Below, one piece after another: positions 10,529 to 22,710 of a stretch of 64,000 nt of DNA; position 1 is the stretch's first letter, and every line of letters begins with the position of its first letter. The stretch spans positions 1 through 64,000 of the forward strand of contig JADNRY010000303.1 in the NCBI GenBank assembly GCA_015501585.1, given 5' to 3'. The notes under the pieces are model-generated. The model was given only the letters and a program-made list of their open reading frames with translations, ran no database searches and was not told the origin of the DNA. The DNA is from Rhodocollybia butyracea. Taxonomy: Eukaryota > Basidiomycota > Agaricomycetes > Agaricales > Omphalotaceae. The position numbers were made by a program, and so were the translations under genes.

Positions 10529-13351
10529 TCACTGCTGTTGGAAGAAAACAGCAGTATAAGCTGGAATTACGAAGTTACTGTTCGCCGCAATATCTATCGT
10601 CGTCTGAAAAATTATTTATTTAAGTAAATTAAAGGAAGAGACGATGGGGAGTTATCTTACCTGCCACTTTGCCACACCAGCGTCACCACCAAAGTGTCGT
10701 AGGAAGTATTTCCCCGCGGGGATATTTGAGATGGCGAGGTTGACAGGGACGACATCTTTGTTCACAATGACCATAGTCACCTTCACACCGTCGGAGGTAC
10801 TGGCGTAGACACCAAGAACATCCTGGGAATTGTCAGCCAAGTTCACCTGGACACTCTTGTCGCCGAAATATGTCCCGTTTCTGAAATCCGTTGAGTTGAG
10901 TATCCTCTGTCCACCAAGGAAACACATACCCTCGGTAAAGCCAGTACGCTAGTCCAACAGGACCTAGCTGGTCGGGCTGTGACCAGTAAGTTGCCTGATC
11001 CAGCCCGTTAACACCGAAGATACCGAGTGAGTCAACGGTTACAAGTCCTCCGGTGATGTCGGTATCATCGGTGGAATCCCATTCTGAGATGGAGAGTTTG
11101 GTGCCGGGATAGAATTGCTGAATGAGCTGCTGCATACGTGGGATGAGCCATATCGCGTTCGGATTTGGCTCAGTCCACTGAGGAGGGATAGAAGTCCCGA
11201 TCCACGACTCATCGATGTAGTCCGGGTCTGTGGGTGGCATCACGTTAGCTTTGCATGACCTGGATGTATAAGATGAGAGAAGAATCATACCCCACCAAGA
11301 ACGCGTCATCCTGAGCCTGAGTGCTTTCGCCGCGGCGTCGTTCGCGCTGGTATCTGGCGCAAAGTAGTAGTGTATGTCGAGATAGTCGAGAAGACGCTTC
11401 CCAGCTTGGGCTGAGGCTTTGTTCATTTGCGCGAGGAACCACGGGAGGAAATCTTGGTTATTGTGAGCGGCGTTGTCAGTGTAACCAATCTCGCTTGTCC
11501 AGTCTGATATTTAGAAGAATTTCGGAAGAAAGTTAGGCAGAGGACTCTTGGTGAAGAATAGGCGGAAGAGGCTTACAGAACCACCAAGCACAAGTAGAAG
11601 GCGCAGCCACCTCCACGTTAGGCAGAGTGTTTTTTTGCCATGGTCGCTGTAGCGATGACACGTGCAAGCTCTTCGTCGTAGCCCATGGGGTCAGGATGCA
11701 TGTCCTGATGTGTACTCGATGCAATCTCGATCTCATTATCAACTATGAGATATCGTTGATTAGTTGTGTCCCCGCTGATCTGGCCAGCTTATAACGACTA
11801 ACCAGTGATAATGTCGGGCTTCACCGGCATCGCTTCCAGCATCGCTGCTGCCAAGGAAATGTTCCATGGAGTGTAAACATTAGCTTGCGGCGGTGGAGTC
11901 ACCCAAGATCCATTTGGAAGCAGACCGTCACCGGCATCACTGTTGAAAGGATCGAATGATTGCTGGTCTACGCGATGTTAGGGTTTTAAGCGCGTCGACA
12001 AGGGTACGACAGGTAACATACCGGGATAAACTGTACGAGGATAGGAATACGAGGTGCTATCCTTTGAAACCCAGTCGAGACTAGTCAAAAAAACAAGTCA
12101 GTCATCTATATATCGGAAAGAAACACGTTAGGCGTACGCAGGGACAGTAAAAAGACTCTTGCTACCCGCATCAGAGACAAACTGCAAGAAAGGGTTCGCT
12201 TGCGGCGAGGAGACGCGATTCTCGAAATAGTAATCGTTGCCTGCGTTGGTGAAGGCACCGTCTGGATTATAAGCTGTGACGGCGTTGCCACCCCAGCGGT
12301 TTAACGTGACGCCTAGGAGTTTGATATAGTCAGCATCAGTTGGGAAGTTGACACCGTAGATAGTGGGCGAGATATTCTTCGTGTTGGCGATGTTGATGGT
12401 TCCGTACTGGAGCGCAGGGATGGTGTAGCTGAAGGTGGTGTTGGTACCAGCTGTAACGACCAGGGATCCGGCTGACAGAGGCGTGTTCAGAGTGAAGTAC
12501 GTGATTGTTTGTGCGGGAGTGTCCCAAGGAGAATAGGTTTCGGACAGGCTCAATGTTACTTTGGCGCCATTGAGGGTGGCGGAAACTTGGGAGAAGTCGA
12601 CGTCTCCTTGAGAGGTGACAGCGAGTAAGTTGCCCGCTAAGGGCTCAGCGGAAAGGAACAACGGTTCGACAACGATCTCTGCCTTGATATGTGAGCAAAA
12701 AGTGTTGGGACAATCAAGCAAGAGCATACCATTCAGAAGAACAATGTTTGTGATAAAGTATACTGCCCCATTCGCACCACCTTGGAAATTAATGAGGTTC
12801 CCTGGTGGAAATAGTTTTAGTTAGTTGATTCTGTGAGACTTTGTAATGAAAGTACTAACAAGAGTCGGTAGCAAGTACACCTTCGTTACCGGGCAAGTTA
12901 CTGAAATCTATAGTGACCGTGGTGAAGGCAGTAGTATTGACTACAGTGCTCATAGAAGCCAAGGGAAGAGAAGTAGACGCGTCACTGTCCGTCGAGGATG
13001 AAAAGTAAACCGAGACGTCGGGCTGTGCGCCAGAAATATCGAAACGCAGACCAGCGTAATTGTTGTCGAAAGCGGTCTCAGCAAATCTGAGAGAGAGCAC
13101 ATCCCAAATCAGCAAAATACGGTTTGACCAGATCAGAGTGAATATTACGTAGATAAGGCTCCCCAAGCTGTAGTGTTTACAGAGATGGCTTCTACACCTC
13201 CTGGTCCGGCGGTGGAGGCAAAGTCAAAAGTGGACGACCAAGACCAGTTTTCCCAGCCTGATGCGAGAGAACCACTTCCTGGTGCGTAGACGGTGACATC
13301 GGCAGCAACAAAGACGCCGACGGAGAGAAGAACAAACGCGATGAAAATCAT
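10529..13351 (-). CDS. Glycoside hydrolase family 44 endoglucanase/xyloglucanase, secreted (one frameshift)
   Basis: Eleven exons on the minus strand: 13351-13149, 13086-12860, 12801-12730, 12678-12138, 12080-12022, 11967-11803, 11742-11577, 11503-11291, 11227-10930, 10880-10661, 10603-10529; about 745 residues. A signal peptide (MIFIAFVLLSVGVFVAAD) marks it as secreted. An N-terminal carbohydrate-binding-like beta region precedes the catalytic domain (GVNFPTDADYIKLLGVTLNRWGG..). GH44 enzymes are retaining beta-1,4-glucanases; the likely acid/base Glu lies in VDNEIEIASSTHQDMHPD and the nucleophile in LSISEWDSTDD. A C-terminal beta domain ends in FVIPAYTAVFFQQQ. Expected role: cleavage of cellulose or xyloglucan during plant-wall decay. 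All introns close in phase, but an A7 run (T7 at 11630-11636) in exon 7 shifts the frame; six A would keep it open. With every other exon clean, a base-call error is likely. Confidence 0.88.
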
Positions 13352-16300
13352 GTTGAACTCGGACTACCGTAGGGCCCAAAGTAACCTTTACAGTCCGTCG
13401 GCTTTGAGAGTTGATGCATAAAGGCTTTTAACAGAAGTTGCTTCGGGTACCTGAACGACGGTGGGTAGACTTTATGTCGACAAGTTGCATGAGCAAGAGC
13501 TTGCCAATTTGAAATTTTTCCGTGGAAAGTACAACAGTTATCACGAGCGACTCAACTGCACCTGGTGGTCTTTAAGCATCAGAACGGAAACTAAGGCCAT
13601 CATATGAGTACATAAGTTGCGATAGTGAGGGCCGAGCTTTATCCCTACCTCGAATGTCACGATAAGCAACGGTAGAGTCTAGTCAACCACGTCGAAGAGT
13701 CGACAGAATGTATTGGGATCACTTATTGTGTCACAGTTTTCTTACAAAATAGAGTCGAAGCCAGTGACAGGATAAACGTCGCAGAACAGTCGGGCAAGAC
13801 TAGCACTCCAAGACCCGCCGAAATCATCGCTAGATTGGCGGAAATACCACGGCGGATCACGATCCCATTGCCCGGAAAAACCCAACGCGAATCAAAGCTC
13901 GTGCTAAAACATGCAACGCCCACCACGCTGAAAAGCACTGATGCACCCCTGACTCGAAGCCGTTGCACATGAGGACTGTTGGACGAAGCATTCCACCTAG
14001 CTAGCCTGGCATCTAGCATAGCTGCTTTGTTGAAATCGAAAGCGCGCGAGTGATAGGCTCCTCCTGTGATAATGGGTCTAGCACGGGCGATGTCGACCAA
14101 GAGAGGACGCCTGTGATTGCGCACCACTGAGGAAGGAAGTTAGCTAACGGCAGTGTCAAAAGCCGAACAAATAATTACTTGGTATCGCTCAAGTCCTCCG
14201 CGAATTATGCTTCATCCTCCCACTCAGGAATCATTTAGACAGGACTACATGGGCCCTGTTTTCCTGGCTTTCGTGCGTAGTACATATTTCTGCTAGTCCT
14301 ATCCCCGTCCACTTCTATCGTCGGCTCTGCGATGAAAGCGACCTAGGTTTTGCTAAGTTTCTCGTTTCCGGGAATACGCCTGACGCCAATATTTCGAGGA
14401 TAGCCTGGAGATATGATACGATTTCCATGACTGCTAGCCAAGTTCGACTGAGATGAAGACAGTAAAAAAAACAGTAAAAGTTTTGAAAAGAGACAAGATA
14501 AATTGAGCGCGCTAGCAGTTGACCGCATCGGCCCGGGCGTTTTCTTTTGATGCCGGATTGACAAATCTCGAACGACTTGATTCTTTTCTTCGTCCTCCAG
14601 AATGGCAACATTGTGATAACTGTAATTTCCATTGGACGCGATACGATGTGTTTTCGACTGTACTATTCATTGCTGAGGTTGAAATATCCCACTCAAAGGT
14701 GGGTTCCAACTCTTTCATTTCTTCCCAGTACACTGACACTCGGCTGCAGATACCTGAGTACCTCTCTCATCTCTAAATCCCTCTAAATCTTTTTATAGTT
14801 CATTCAAATCGGACATCGGACATTTTACATGATTTCTCACTGCCAAAATTCTCAGTGAAGCTGGCTGCTGGCTATCTCGCAAAACGCACATTCCTGTACT
14901 TATATCACGACAATACACATAGGATATACTTACTTCGTTACGTATCCTTTGCAGTTGTTCCTGTTCTCTTTCATCCTTTCGGTCTCATTCTCTCTCCGTG
15001 TAAACTGGGTAAAGCAAACCTCGGTTCAATCGCGTCGAGCAGTGAGTATCAGTGGTCTTCTTCCTCAATTCTGCCTTGGGATCTTTGACTTGGGCTTCCT
15101 TTTTTCGTTTCCTTTTTGTCCTCCGTCTTTCTGATATTTCCGTCTTCCAACTAGTCGGTATATATTCGATTTCGGTCTTATTCTGTGGGCAAATGTAAAG
15201 GTAGAAGGGGACGAATGTTGAAATGTTTACACTATCTGACACTGACAGAACCTATGCTCAGGGCGAGAACAGAAACTGGAGTGATGATTGGGAGTAAATT
15301 GTGGAAGTATTAGATCAAGGTGACACTAAACGTTTTGTAGCCAGGATTTTCGTCCGCAATTGTACTGAGCTAATACTCGCTTTGACATTACCATTTATGG
15401 AAGTATACTCGCCATACTGCAAACCCAGTGTATAAGCCTTGAGTCACTCCATTGGTGAGCTTTGCGGTCCGTTCAACTGTTCCAATATCGAGGAGAATAC
15501 ACTTAACATACAGGATACGCACGTTGTCGAATACTTCCGAGATCATTTGTTCCTATTCAAGCACCAACAGATGGTATGAATGCTCTTGCCAGAGTTAACA
15601 CTTCTATGTATTTTGCAATTCCGCCGTACAGACTGCGCATGAACGTTGCGTTTGTTGTAGGGTTGTGCAACCGGCGAATTGCAGCTTCCGTTCTTGGCAA
15701 AGATGAAGTCGAGGGTACACCGTGAGATCATGCTGAGACTTCCTGGTATGTGGTTCAAGTTGCGTTCAAGCAACTCATATCTTAATGCTGAATGTTATTT
15801 AATGGTGGCGGAAAAGAAAGTAGTGAATTCTCCGCCAGACTCTTTCGGATATCTGGGTAGCCAGAACAAATTGAAGGGACGACCGGCCTTAGAGAGACTC
15901 AAGAGAAGTCAAAGGTGGAGCAAATACCGGCTCCAACCCCAATCACAAATCATAACCTCTGTGATCCCAGCAAATACTTCGGTATAATCTCCGAGTGTCG
16001 TAACCCATCCTGGTATTCTAACCGGAAGCTAGCACAGTTTTGGACACTAAAAACACCTGACGTTTACAAGATGGACGCCATGAACTGAACATACGGTAAT
16101 AGATCCGCATGTACGGCGCAGCGATGGCGTACGAGAAGCGTAAGTAATTTCGAGCTATGGGGCACGGGGACTCGCAACTACGCAAAGACTCGGAAATGAA
16201 AAGTTCCTCGATATTACAGGCATATCCGGTACTAAGTCGCTGTCTCGAAATAAGTACTTACGACTTGCCGAGCCAGCAAGAAAAATTAGGGAAGGACCAA

Positions 16301-17333
16301 GAATACGACGCAATTCAAGTTACCAGTACTTGTCAAATGATTGGACATCCGGAGCCTCTCGTAGGGTGCCTAGCCCTGTTACGTTTGGGTACTAATATTC
16401 TCTCTTCCGATTCCACAAGGACCTATGACTTCTGACCGCAGAATATACAGAATCAATTCATAGGCTACGCTAAATCTTGGAACGATATATCAGAGAAACA
16501 CAAACGGTAGTACTTGTCCTATCGTTCTTTTATACCAAGGGGCTTTGAAGAAATGGATGCAGATTCTGATTCTCAAAACTTGAACGGTTCTTTCAAGGTG
16601 CAGCGGTTTCGGGTAGAAATAGGATGAGATGAGAATTGAGGCTATGAGTATGGATGATTGTGAGGCTTGATGACGGTGGTAAGCAACGAAACGGGCGGAA
16701 TTTTGGCCATCGCGGCACAGTTATGTCCGGTGATAGCATGGCCATTAACAAGCCATCCATGCGGTACTGTATGCCGACACTAAAAGGCATTGCCATCTAC
16801 ATAATCTCGCTGTTCGGCTCACTACTCCGGACATAATTATCACAGTTCCGTGATGCCGGCCGTGGTGCTGAATATCTCGTCGTTCATGCCACCAGAGGAC
16901 GTCTCACCCACCAGGACCCTACTTTGTACGCCGAATGAACTGCTTGCCAAGTACAACGAGAATAGAAAACCAGAGCGTTGTATTAAAGCCGGTAACCTTC
17001 TCCATTTGCGATATTGTGCTCCAACATCCATCATCGGTCTGACTGCTAGGTCGACTCTATTTTCAGCTGAACTTGGCCTTGGCAGTCCTTCCGGGGAAGT
17101 CTACAGAGTTCCAAGTACTTGCTTTGGAAATGATGCTAGCTGTTGGATTCTGAATGATGGAAGTAACAAATATCCGATATCCACAACGTCACTGACTTAC
17201 GGTGGTTCACGTTCGCATAATCGCAGAGTTCTATTCTGCGACTGACCAAGGGAAGTGTAAAATCTGCTCACTCATCTTCGAAGATGCGTTGTTGAACGTG
17301 GGTAGAATTGACCGCTCTGCATTTTCTCTTTGG
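13352..17333. other. Long region without recognisable gene
   Basis: Upstream flank of the GH44 gene on its 5' side and of the 17.4-kb secreted gene on the other. The longest frames are 13723-14127 minus (134 codons, two hydrophobic stretches, GGAYHSRAFDFNKAAM) and 16850-17245 plus (131 codons, from tandem ATGs). Neither shows a known domain and I could not attach exons to them. They are weak candidates only. Confidence 0.4.
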
Positions 17334-17340
17334 TATAAAG
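17334..17340 (+). promoter_or_regulatory. TATA box of the 17.4-kb secreted-protein gene
   Basis: TATAAAG about 60 bp upstream of the ATG at 17400, in a region otherwise lacking TATA-like runs. Confidence 0.5.
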
Positions 17341-17399
17341 AGGTGAGGGAATGCAACAGTTGAAATCAGGTCGTCCCTCTTCTACTTCCTACAGCTCCG

Positions 17400-17835
17400 A
17401 TGAAGTTCTCTACAGCCTTCTTTGCTCTTGCTCCCTTCGTTGCTGCAGTTTCTGCTGCCACAGCCGAACAAGGCAACGTGTAGGTTCTGCAATTGCCTTG
17501 ACTATATCAATACCGACAGTTTCATTCTTCTAGCTTTGCCTGCGTCAACGCTGGCTTTGTAGCCCCTTGCCAGATCTTCCACGGCGCTAGTGGACAATGT
17601 GTCCCCTTCCCGGCGGATTTCGATAACAATGTTTCAGCATTTGGACCCGACGCTGACCAAAGCTGCTTCATTTTCGAGTACGCACTTATTATATTGTTGG
17701 CTATTGCTTATTGACATTCCTTTACCTATTAGGAACAGCGACTGCACAGGCGCAACCAACGGACCCATCCAGCAGCCTGGAATTGCTAACCTCACAACCA
17801 TTGGTTTCAATGACATTGTCTCTTCCTTTGAGTGA
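17400..17835 (+). CDS. Small secreted protein, 108 residues
   Basis: Three exons, 17400-17479, 17534-17677 and 17733-17835, with introns of 54 and 55 nt (donors GTAGGT and GTACGC) that close in phase. The product starts with a clear signal peptide (MKFSTAFFALAPFVAAVSA) and the mature part has five cysteines in FACVNAG, FVAPC, ASGQC, QSCFIFE and NSDCTG, then a Cys-free C-terminus (GFNDIVSSFE). A TATA box lies about 60 bp upstream. Short secreted cysteine-containing proteins of this build are common in Agaricomycetes; some act at the cell wall or in host interaction, but I do not recognise this family and propose no function. The odd cysteine count suggests one free thiol or dimerisation. Confidence 0.75.
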
Positions 17836-19126
17836 GTTGTCTCCTGTCATACTTGATATATATCTGGCTGATTATCGGTTACTCCGCTTAACAGGTGTTT
17901 CTTTTAGTACGGACCCACTTCTTCCGCTGTTCGAGTTTATGCCTAGGAAGAGCTGCATTCCTTCAGTTGTCGTGACCTCTTTAGATGTACGATTGAGGGT
18001 GTTAACATGATAGCGGATCGATCTTGGTAGATATCACCAGAAATAAATCTAGTTAAACCAGTGTTAAAAAGACGTTTCCGAGTTTCTGACATCGAAGTAA
18101 TAACCACTCCGCCAGTGTCTACAAGAAAGACCGAAATCTTGATACAAGCTTAGCATAATCCAATTCCAACTTGAACGACGACGATCTTATTCCGAGGGGC
18201 TGCGGGAAAGACAGAACAGTAGCGTTTTGGACATATAGAGTATGTGCGTTACGGGCATGGTCTGAAAGTTTTGAGGAAGAAACACCAGAACACATCTTGA
18301 TTCCAAGAGATGTTATGTAGGTGCGCTTGAATATGGGCGTACGGTGAGTTTACGGGCTTCAATGTTCGGGAGGAGGAACGTGTGTCACGATTGGAAGCTC
18401 GCTTGGAGGCTGAGTACTGAGTACTGAGTCCGCCTACCGGAGACAAATAGGAGACTTCAAACTTCAAACCGTGGACCAGTGGCCAGTTCAACGAGGAATC
18501 ATTGATAAAGTGTTCCATCGGATGCCTGTGAGGGTACAGATTCCTGGACGTAAGGGTATGAATACAACGAATTTAGGAGTCGAAGTGCGCGCAGAAGTGG
18601 TTCCAGCAGTCAGTCAAAGCATCGCAGGCTGCTCGTCCGTATTTCAAACAATCCTTGGTATCAGATTTGGTGCGATCTGGTGAGAAAGTGGCATCCTACG
18701 GCTATATAGAGGCGCTGCTCAGCTCGTCTTGCGCTTTCCTCTGTCCATTTCGTGCGAAAGATTGATGATTTTCCAAATGGTTCAACCGAAACACTGAGCT
18801 CAATCGAATGGTGGTTCCAATCTGTCTATCGTGACGGGTGTACAGAAGAGCAGAAAACATTGCGTGGGAGGCACGTCAACGAGAGACTCATAAAGGCATG
18901 ACTCGTCTGGACGAGGATCACACTACTGGGCCCACCGTGTTAACAGAAATCTTGCACGAAGAGAAAACAATGAACCTGAAGGAGAATTTTATCGTATCAT
19001 TGCTGATATTGGCCGAAAAAAATTAGAGAACATGATATTTTTGAGTGATATTTTGAACGAGTAGATGAAAGAAAGGAAGAAAGAGCCATAAATTAAATTT
19101 CTCCAAGGCGCTTCTCTTGGCGCTCA
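17836..19126. other. Intergenic region without recognisable gene
   Basis: Short frames only (longest 99 codons, overlapping the preceding gene out of frame). I see nothing functional. Confidence 0.5.
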
Positions 19127-19795
19127 ATGTCAGATTCAACCACGCACTTGCTTGCACGACTTCTTCAGTACCACAGGTTCAAGCTGCGTTTGACATGTTT
19201 GACTAGGACAACCTCTCTTCTCTGGCATGCGAACTTGCTCAACTTCGTCAAGACAGCTGCACTACATTCCCTGATACCTGCATTTTTTGATCCTTCTACC
19301 GATTCTGTCCTCTCTCCCCCGGAGACTTTCACTCAGAACATTATGATTACTGATATCAGCTCCTCTTATCCCCGTGTCCAAGCCATCATAGACTGGGAAT
19401 TCTCAGGCCCAGACTTTGTCCTTCGCGCTGTATCCACTCTTCATCGTAGATCACCTCCATTGGGCCGAGGACCCTCTCAGCGAAATATGCGAGATCAGGC
19501 CACATTTTATGAACTTATCCTAGAGGCGGGCGGGGTCCTGTTGGCGATTTACAGCCTACACGCCTCATCTCTAATAGCCACGATATTTGCCTCTTTCAGC
19601 AGGCGATAAACTTCCCAAGAATGCACCCTTCACTGTATCCTCTTCGTTTTGTTTATGTATTTGGCAACGAAGAGGATCTCTCTTCTAACTACTACTAGGC
19701 CTCGATGGAGAACGGGATATTGAAGAAGGAGAAGTAGCGGTTTGATAAGGAGAATGGTTTGTGGCTTGCGGCGCAGCAGATTTGTAAGTATGGCA
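19127..19795 (+). pseudogene. Aminoglycoside-phosphotransferase-like protein, broken
   Basis: The plus-strand frame reads NIMITDISSSYPRVQAIIDWEFSGP, a close match in style to the fungal APH-family segment carrying the Mg-binding Asp (IIDWEF), followed by PSQRNMRDQATFYELILEA. The catalytic loop normally just before it (H.D.H..N) is missing: the frame runs from ETFTQ straight into NIMIT. Downstream, family-like sequence (ICLFQQAINFPRMHPSLYP, then LWLAAQQICKY near 19760) lies in other frames and is interrupted by stops. So this is a decayed copy with a deletion and frameshifts. An apparently intact relative of the same superfamily lies at 56552-57508. Confidence 0.6.
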
Positions 19796-20953
19796 CATAC
19801 TCACACGTGCTTCTACACTGCCACTGTCCTTTTATATCTTTGTTTCGTTATCCTTCTTCAGTAGAGTATCCCCACCATGATCGTTGTTCTTATTCTTGTT
19901 TAGTCGTCTTCTTTGTTTCTCTGCCGCTCGTAGCACATTGTGTCTCGCCAGAGAATAAACCGTGGTTCTGTCAATATCGCGTGACATTTCGGAGTGTCTG
20001 TCGATACGAAACAACAGCCTTTCAAGATTCTGAGTGAGGAAGTCGTCAGTACTAATTTGACGCAAAAGGAGTTTAAGAATCTTGTCTCAATATCTGGACA
20101 GATCTGATAGCAGGGATGGCTGACATCTTCACAGCGAAATAAGATAAGGTATCAGTAACGCGTGGATGCAGGACGTCCAAAACACCGAAAAATAGAAATA
20201 TATGCGATATATGCCTGCGTTTCTCCTACGTTTCTTTTACGAGGTTTTTCAGACTCGAAACGTACTGTCCGTCCTATATTGTATGCTCGTACCAGATGAC
20301 GGCCTGCCAATAAATACATTACCCGAAATGAGCTCCTCCAGCCGCTCTTCCTCAAGTTCTGCTTCCTTGATATAGACTGCCACTGCCATCTAAGAACATG
20401 CCTTATCCGCTTTCTAATAAGAACCCGATACTGTGAAACCCGCCTACATTCAACAAACATCAGCTAATTACTGTTTATTTCTCGGGAAAATCTAGGAACC
20501 CGTTATGTAGCCCGCTATGGGCTGATTTTGTTATAAGAGAGCACTCTCATGGCGCGGATATTAATGCCCGAGAAACCTGTTGAGTCCGGGCTGCGCTGGT
20601 TGATGCCGAAGTCTCGTTTATCCCGTTACTCCTTGCTACCAAAATCGCACCGATAGTCAGATACGTGAAAGGTTCGGATTGGCTGCCATTCTCCACGCTG
20701 GCATGGGACTTTCTCTGCCAGGGAGATACATTCTTGTCGAATATACTACTTGTTTGTATGTCCACAAGTTGACTATATGTGTACGCCTAACAATTCACCA
20801 TGGAGAGTGAAACTCACCGCTCCTCTGTTGATTACGGTACTTGTGTGCGACCGGTGCTTTGACGTATTTTCAGTAAAGCTAGGCTCGTCGGGAGGAGCTT
20901 GAACTTACTAGCTAGTTGCTACATAGGACACATTTTAACGGCACACCGTGCTG
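19796..20953. other. Intergenic region without recognisable gene
   Basis: Contains a short minus-strand exon-like stretch near 20340-20405 (MAVAVYIKEAELEEERLEEL followed by a GTAATG donor), too short to call a gene. Nothing else recognised. Confidence 0.4.
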
Positions 20954-20960
20954 TATAAAA
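20954..20960 (+). promoter_or_regulatory. TATA box of the 21.0-kb cysteine-rich gene
   Basis: TATAAAA about 80 bp upstream of the ATG at 21034. Confidence 0.55.
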
Positions 20961-21033
20961 GAGGCGGAAAAATCAAGTAACTGCATCTTCGACTCGTTTA
21001 AGTCTGAGAAGCTACTCGTCTTTTACTACCACC

Positions 21034-21858
21034 ATGTTGTTCAAACTTGCTTTCTCCACCGTATTCGCTACGTTGCTGATCAGTGCTTGCACAACTACCG
21101 CCGGTGCTACTGCCTGTAAGTTTGCTTCAAAGCGGTCACCTACGTCTGTTTGAGCACTTACGTTCTATGATCAGGCGAAGGACCAAACGATCAGAGTGTA
21201 AGTCTCACCAAACTCTTCAGGACTTCAATGCCTTCCGTGATTGCTTACTCCATTTTGACACTCTTGCGCTACACATACACAATAGTGTGAGTACCAACTT
21301 GTTTAGATATCGAGAGATTGAACTAGACTTTGCTCAACTAGGTCCTACGGGTGATGTTTGCTGCCACAACTCCGGATCCTGGAAGTAAGTCGCCTCGTAG
21401 ATGTGATATCTAAGAGAATCCTTATTCACTCGCTGGTGATACTACTTTAGATGTCAAAGTACAGATCTTTTCTGTGACGTGTCTCAGCCCTGTAAGTCTA
21501 TGTCTTTCAACCTTAACTGAGTGCGTAGCTTATCCTTCATGTTTAGGCACTGGATCCGATGATACCAGCGTGAGTCTCGCCACATTCTCTCTCAATGCTT
21601 CCAATTTTCTCACTGGCACCTATAACTACGTTGTTCTTATCACTCTATGCCGTGCGTACATGTAGTGTAAGTGCCGCTATTTAAGCTCTCTCTTGAAAAC
21701 GTAAACTAACTTCATTCCAGGCCCTTCGGATGAGCTGTGCTGCTTCAACACCGGAGCTTGGGTGTGAGTATTATGATCCAGGCTGCATAGTACATCACTG
21801 ACGTATCAAACTTTGGGTATAAAGATGCCAACCCAGCCCTCTTTTCTGCAGCGCGTAA
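21034..21858 (+). CDS. Secreted two-repeat cysteine-rich protein with predicted 1-nt micro-exons
   Basis: Nine exons: 21034-21115, 21175-21197, 21286, 21342-21384, 21451-21491, 21547-21569, 21666, 21721-21763, 21825-21858. The signal peptide is MLFKLAFSTVFATLLISAC. The mature part is an internal duplication, CEGPNDQSCPTGDVCC.. and CTGSDDTSCPSDELCC.., each unit ending in C at QSTDLFC / QPSPLFC and holding six cysteines (C, C, CC, C, C). To keep both frames open, and to supply the Cys before Pro in each repeat, a single T must be spliced between two introns (AG|T|GTGAGT and AG|T|GTAAGT). The flanking introns have matching lengths (88/55 and 96/54 nt). Repeat 1 could avoid the micro-exon by a donor shift, giving five cysteines; repeat 2 offers no such GT donor. 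The disulfide-rich fold suggests an extracellular role; function unknown. Confidence 0.72.
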
Positions 21859-22710
21859 TCGACGATTGTGTACGGAGTCTCTTGGGGTCCCTTTGACCTA
21901 ATTTAATAAAGTCATCTTGAAGAGTTATGCGTTACAAGAAAATTATGATATGCTATGTGAGATTGAGCTGTTTGGTGTTTAGTATAACCAGCTTTGATCA
22001 GTGGGAAATTTAAGGTAGCGGCGGAATTCGGGGATCCGTTCTGAATGTTATGATGCTGGCTGGGTTGACTTGAGCAGCTGTCTTTGTTCTCGCACTCCAT
22101 GATGGCCTTAGCAAGGTTAGTTCGCTTTACGCAGCGCGCCCCTCCCGGCTCTCAGGTGGATCATATACGATCATATCTACAGCAGTTGTAGCGGCGACTC
22201 AAATAATGTACTACCTCAAAACTAGCCACATGGGCCAAGGGGTATTCAACTTACAGAGTCCAGACATGACCTTGTTTCTGGACCATCCGAATCCTTCGTT
22301 GTACGTTTCCATACCTATGCGTTTCAGGAGACGTAAACTGTAAAACACAATCGTTACAGAGGTAGAAAGTTACAGGGGCAAAGACATGGATTCCGGTGCT
22401 ACTAAGATAGCTAAAGCTGGTCGAGAATTGAGACTGATAACTAATAATGAAGGAAGCACTTAAGATAGTAAAAGAACAAGTCAATGGCCGAATCTGTGAG
22501 TATCTGGGCGAAAGCATACTTACGTGGAAGTCTGTTTGTTTGAAGTTAATGCTGCAATGACTCTGCGTACTCTCGGGATGGGCGCAGTCATCGTAATAAG
22601 TTTCCACCTACAAACTATCATTCATACACATAAAATTTAACTTTACACTCGATCTATCCTTCCAACCTTGAACTGTCAAGCCCCAACGAACACTCTGACC
22701 ATATACTATT
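21859..22710. other. Intergenic region with a weak minus-strand exon
   Basis: A minus-strand frame from 22607 (METYYDDCAHPESTQSH) runs to a good donor (GTAAGT near 22523), but no second exon with recognisable content was found. The rest holds nothing I can identify. Confidence 0.35.

Noticed and set aside
16850..17245. 131-codon plus-strand frame (from tandem ATGs)
   Set aside because: No recognisable motif; lies just upstream of a convincing gene in another frame and shows no splice structure.
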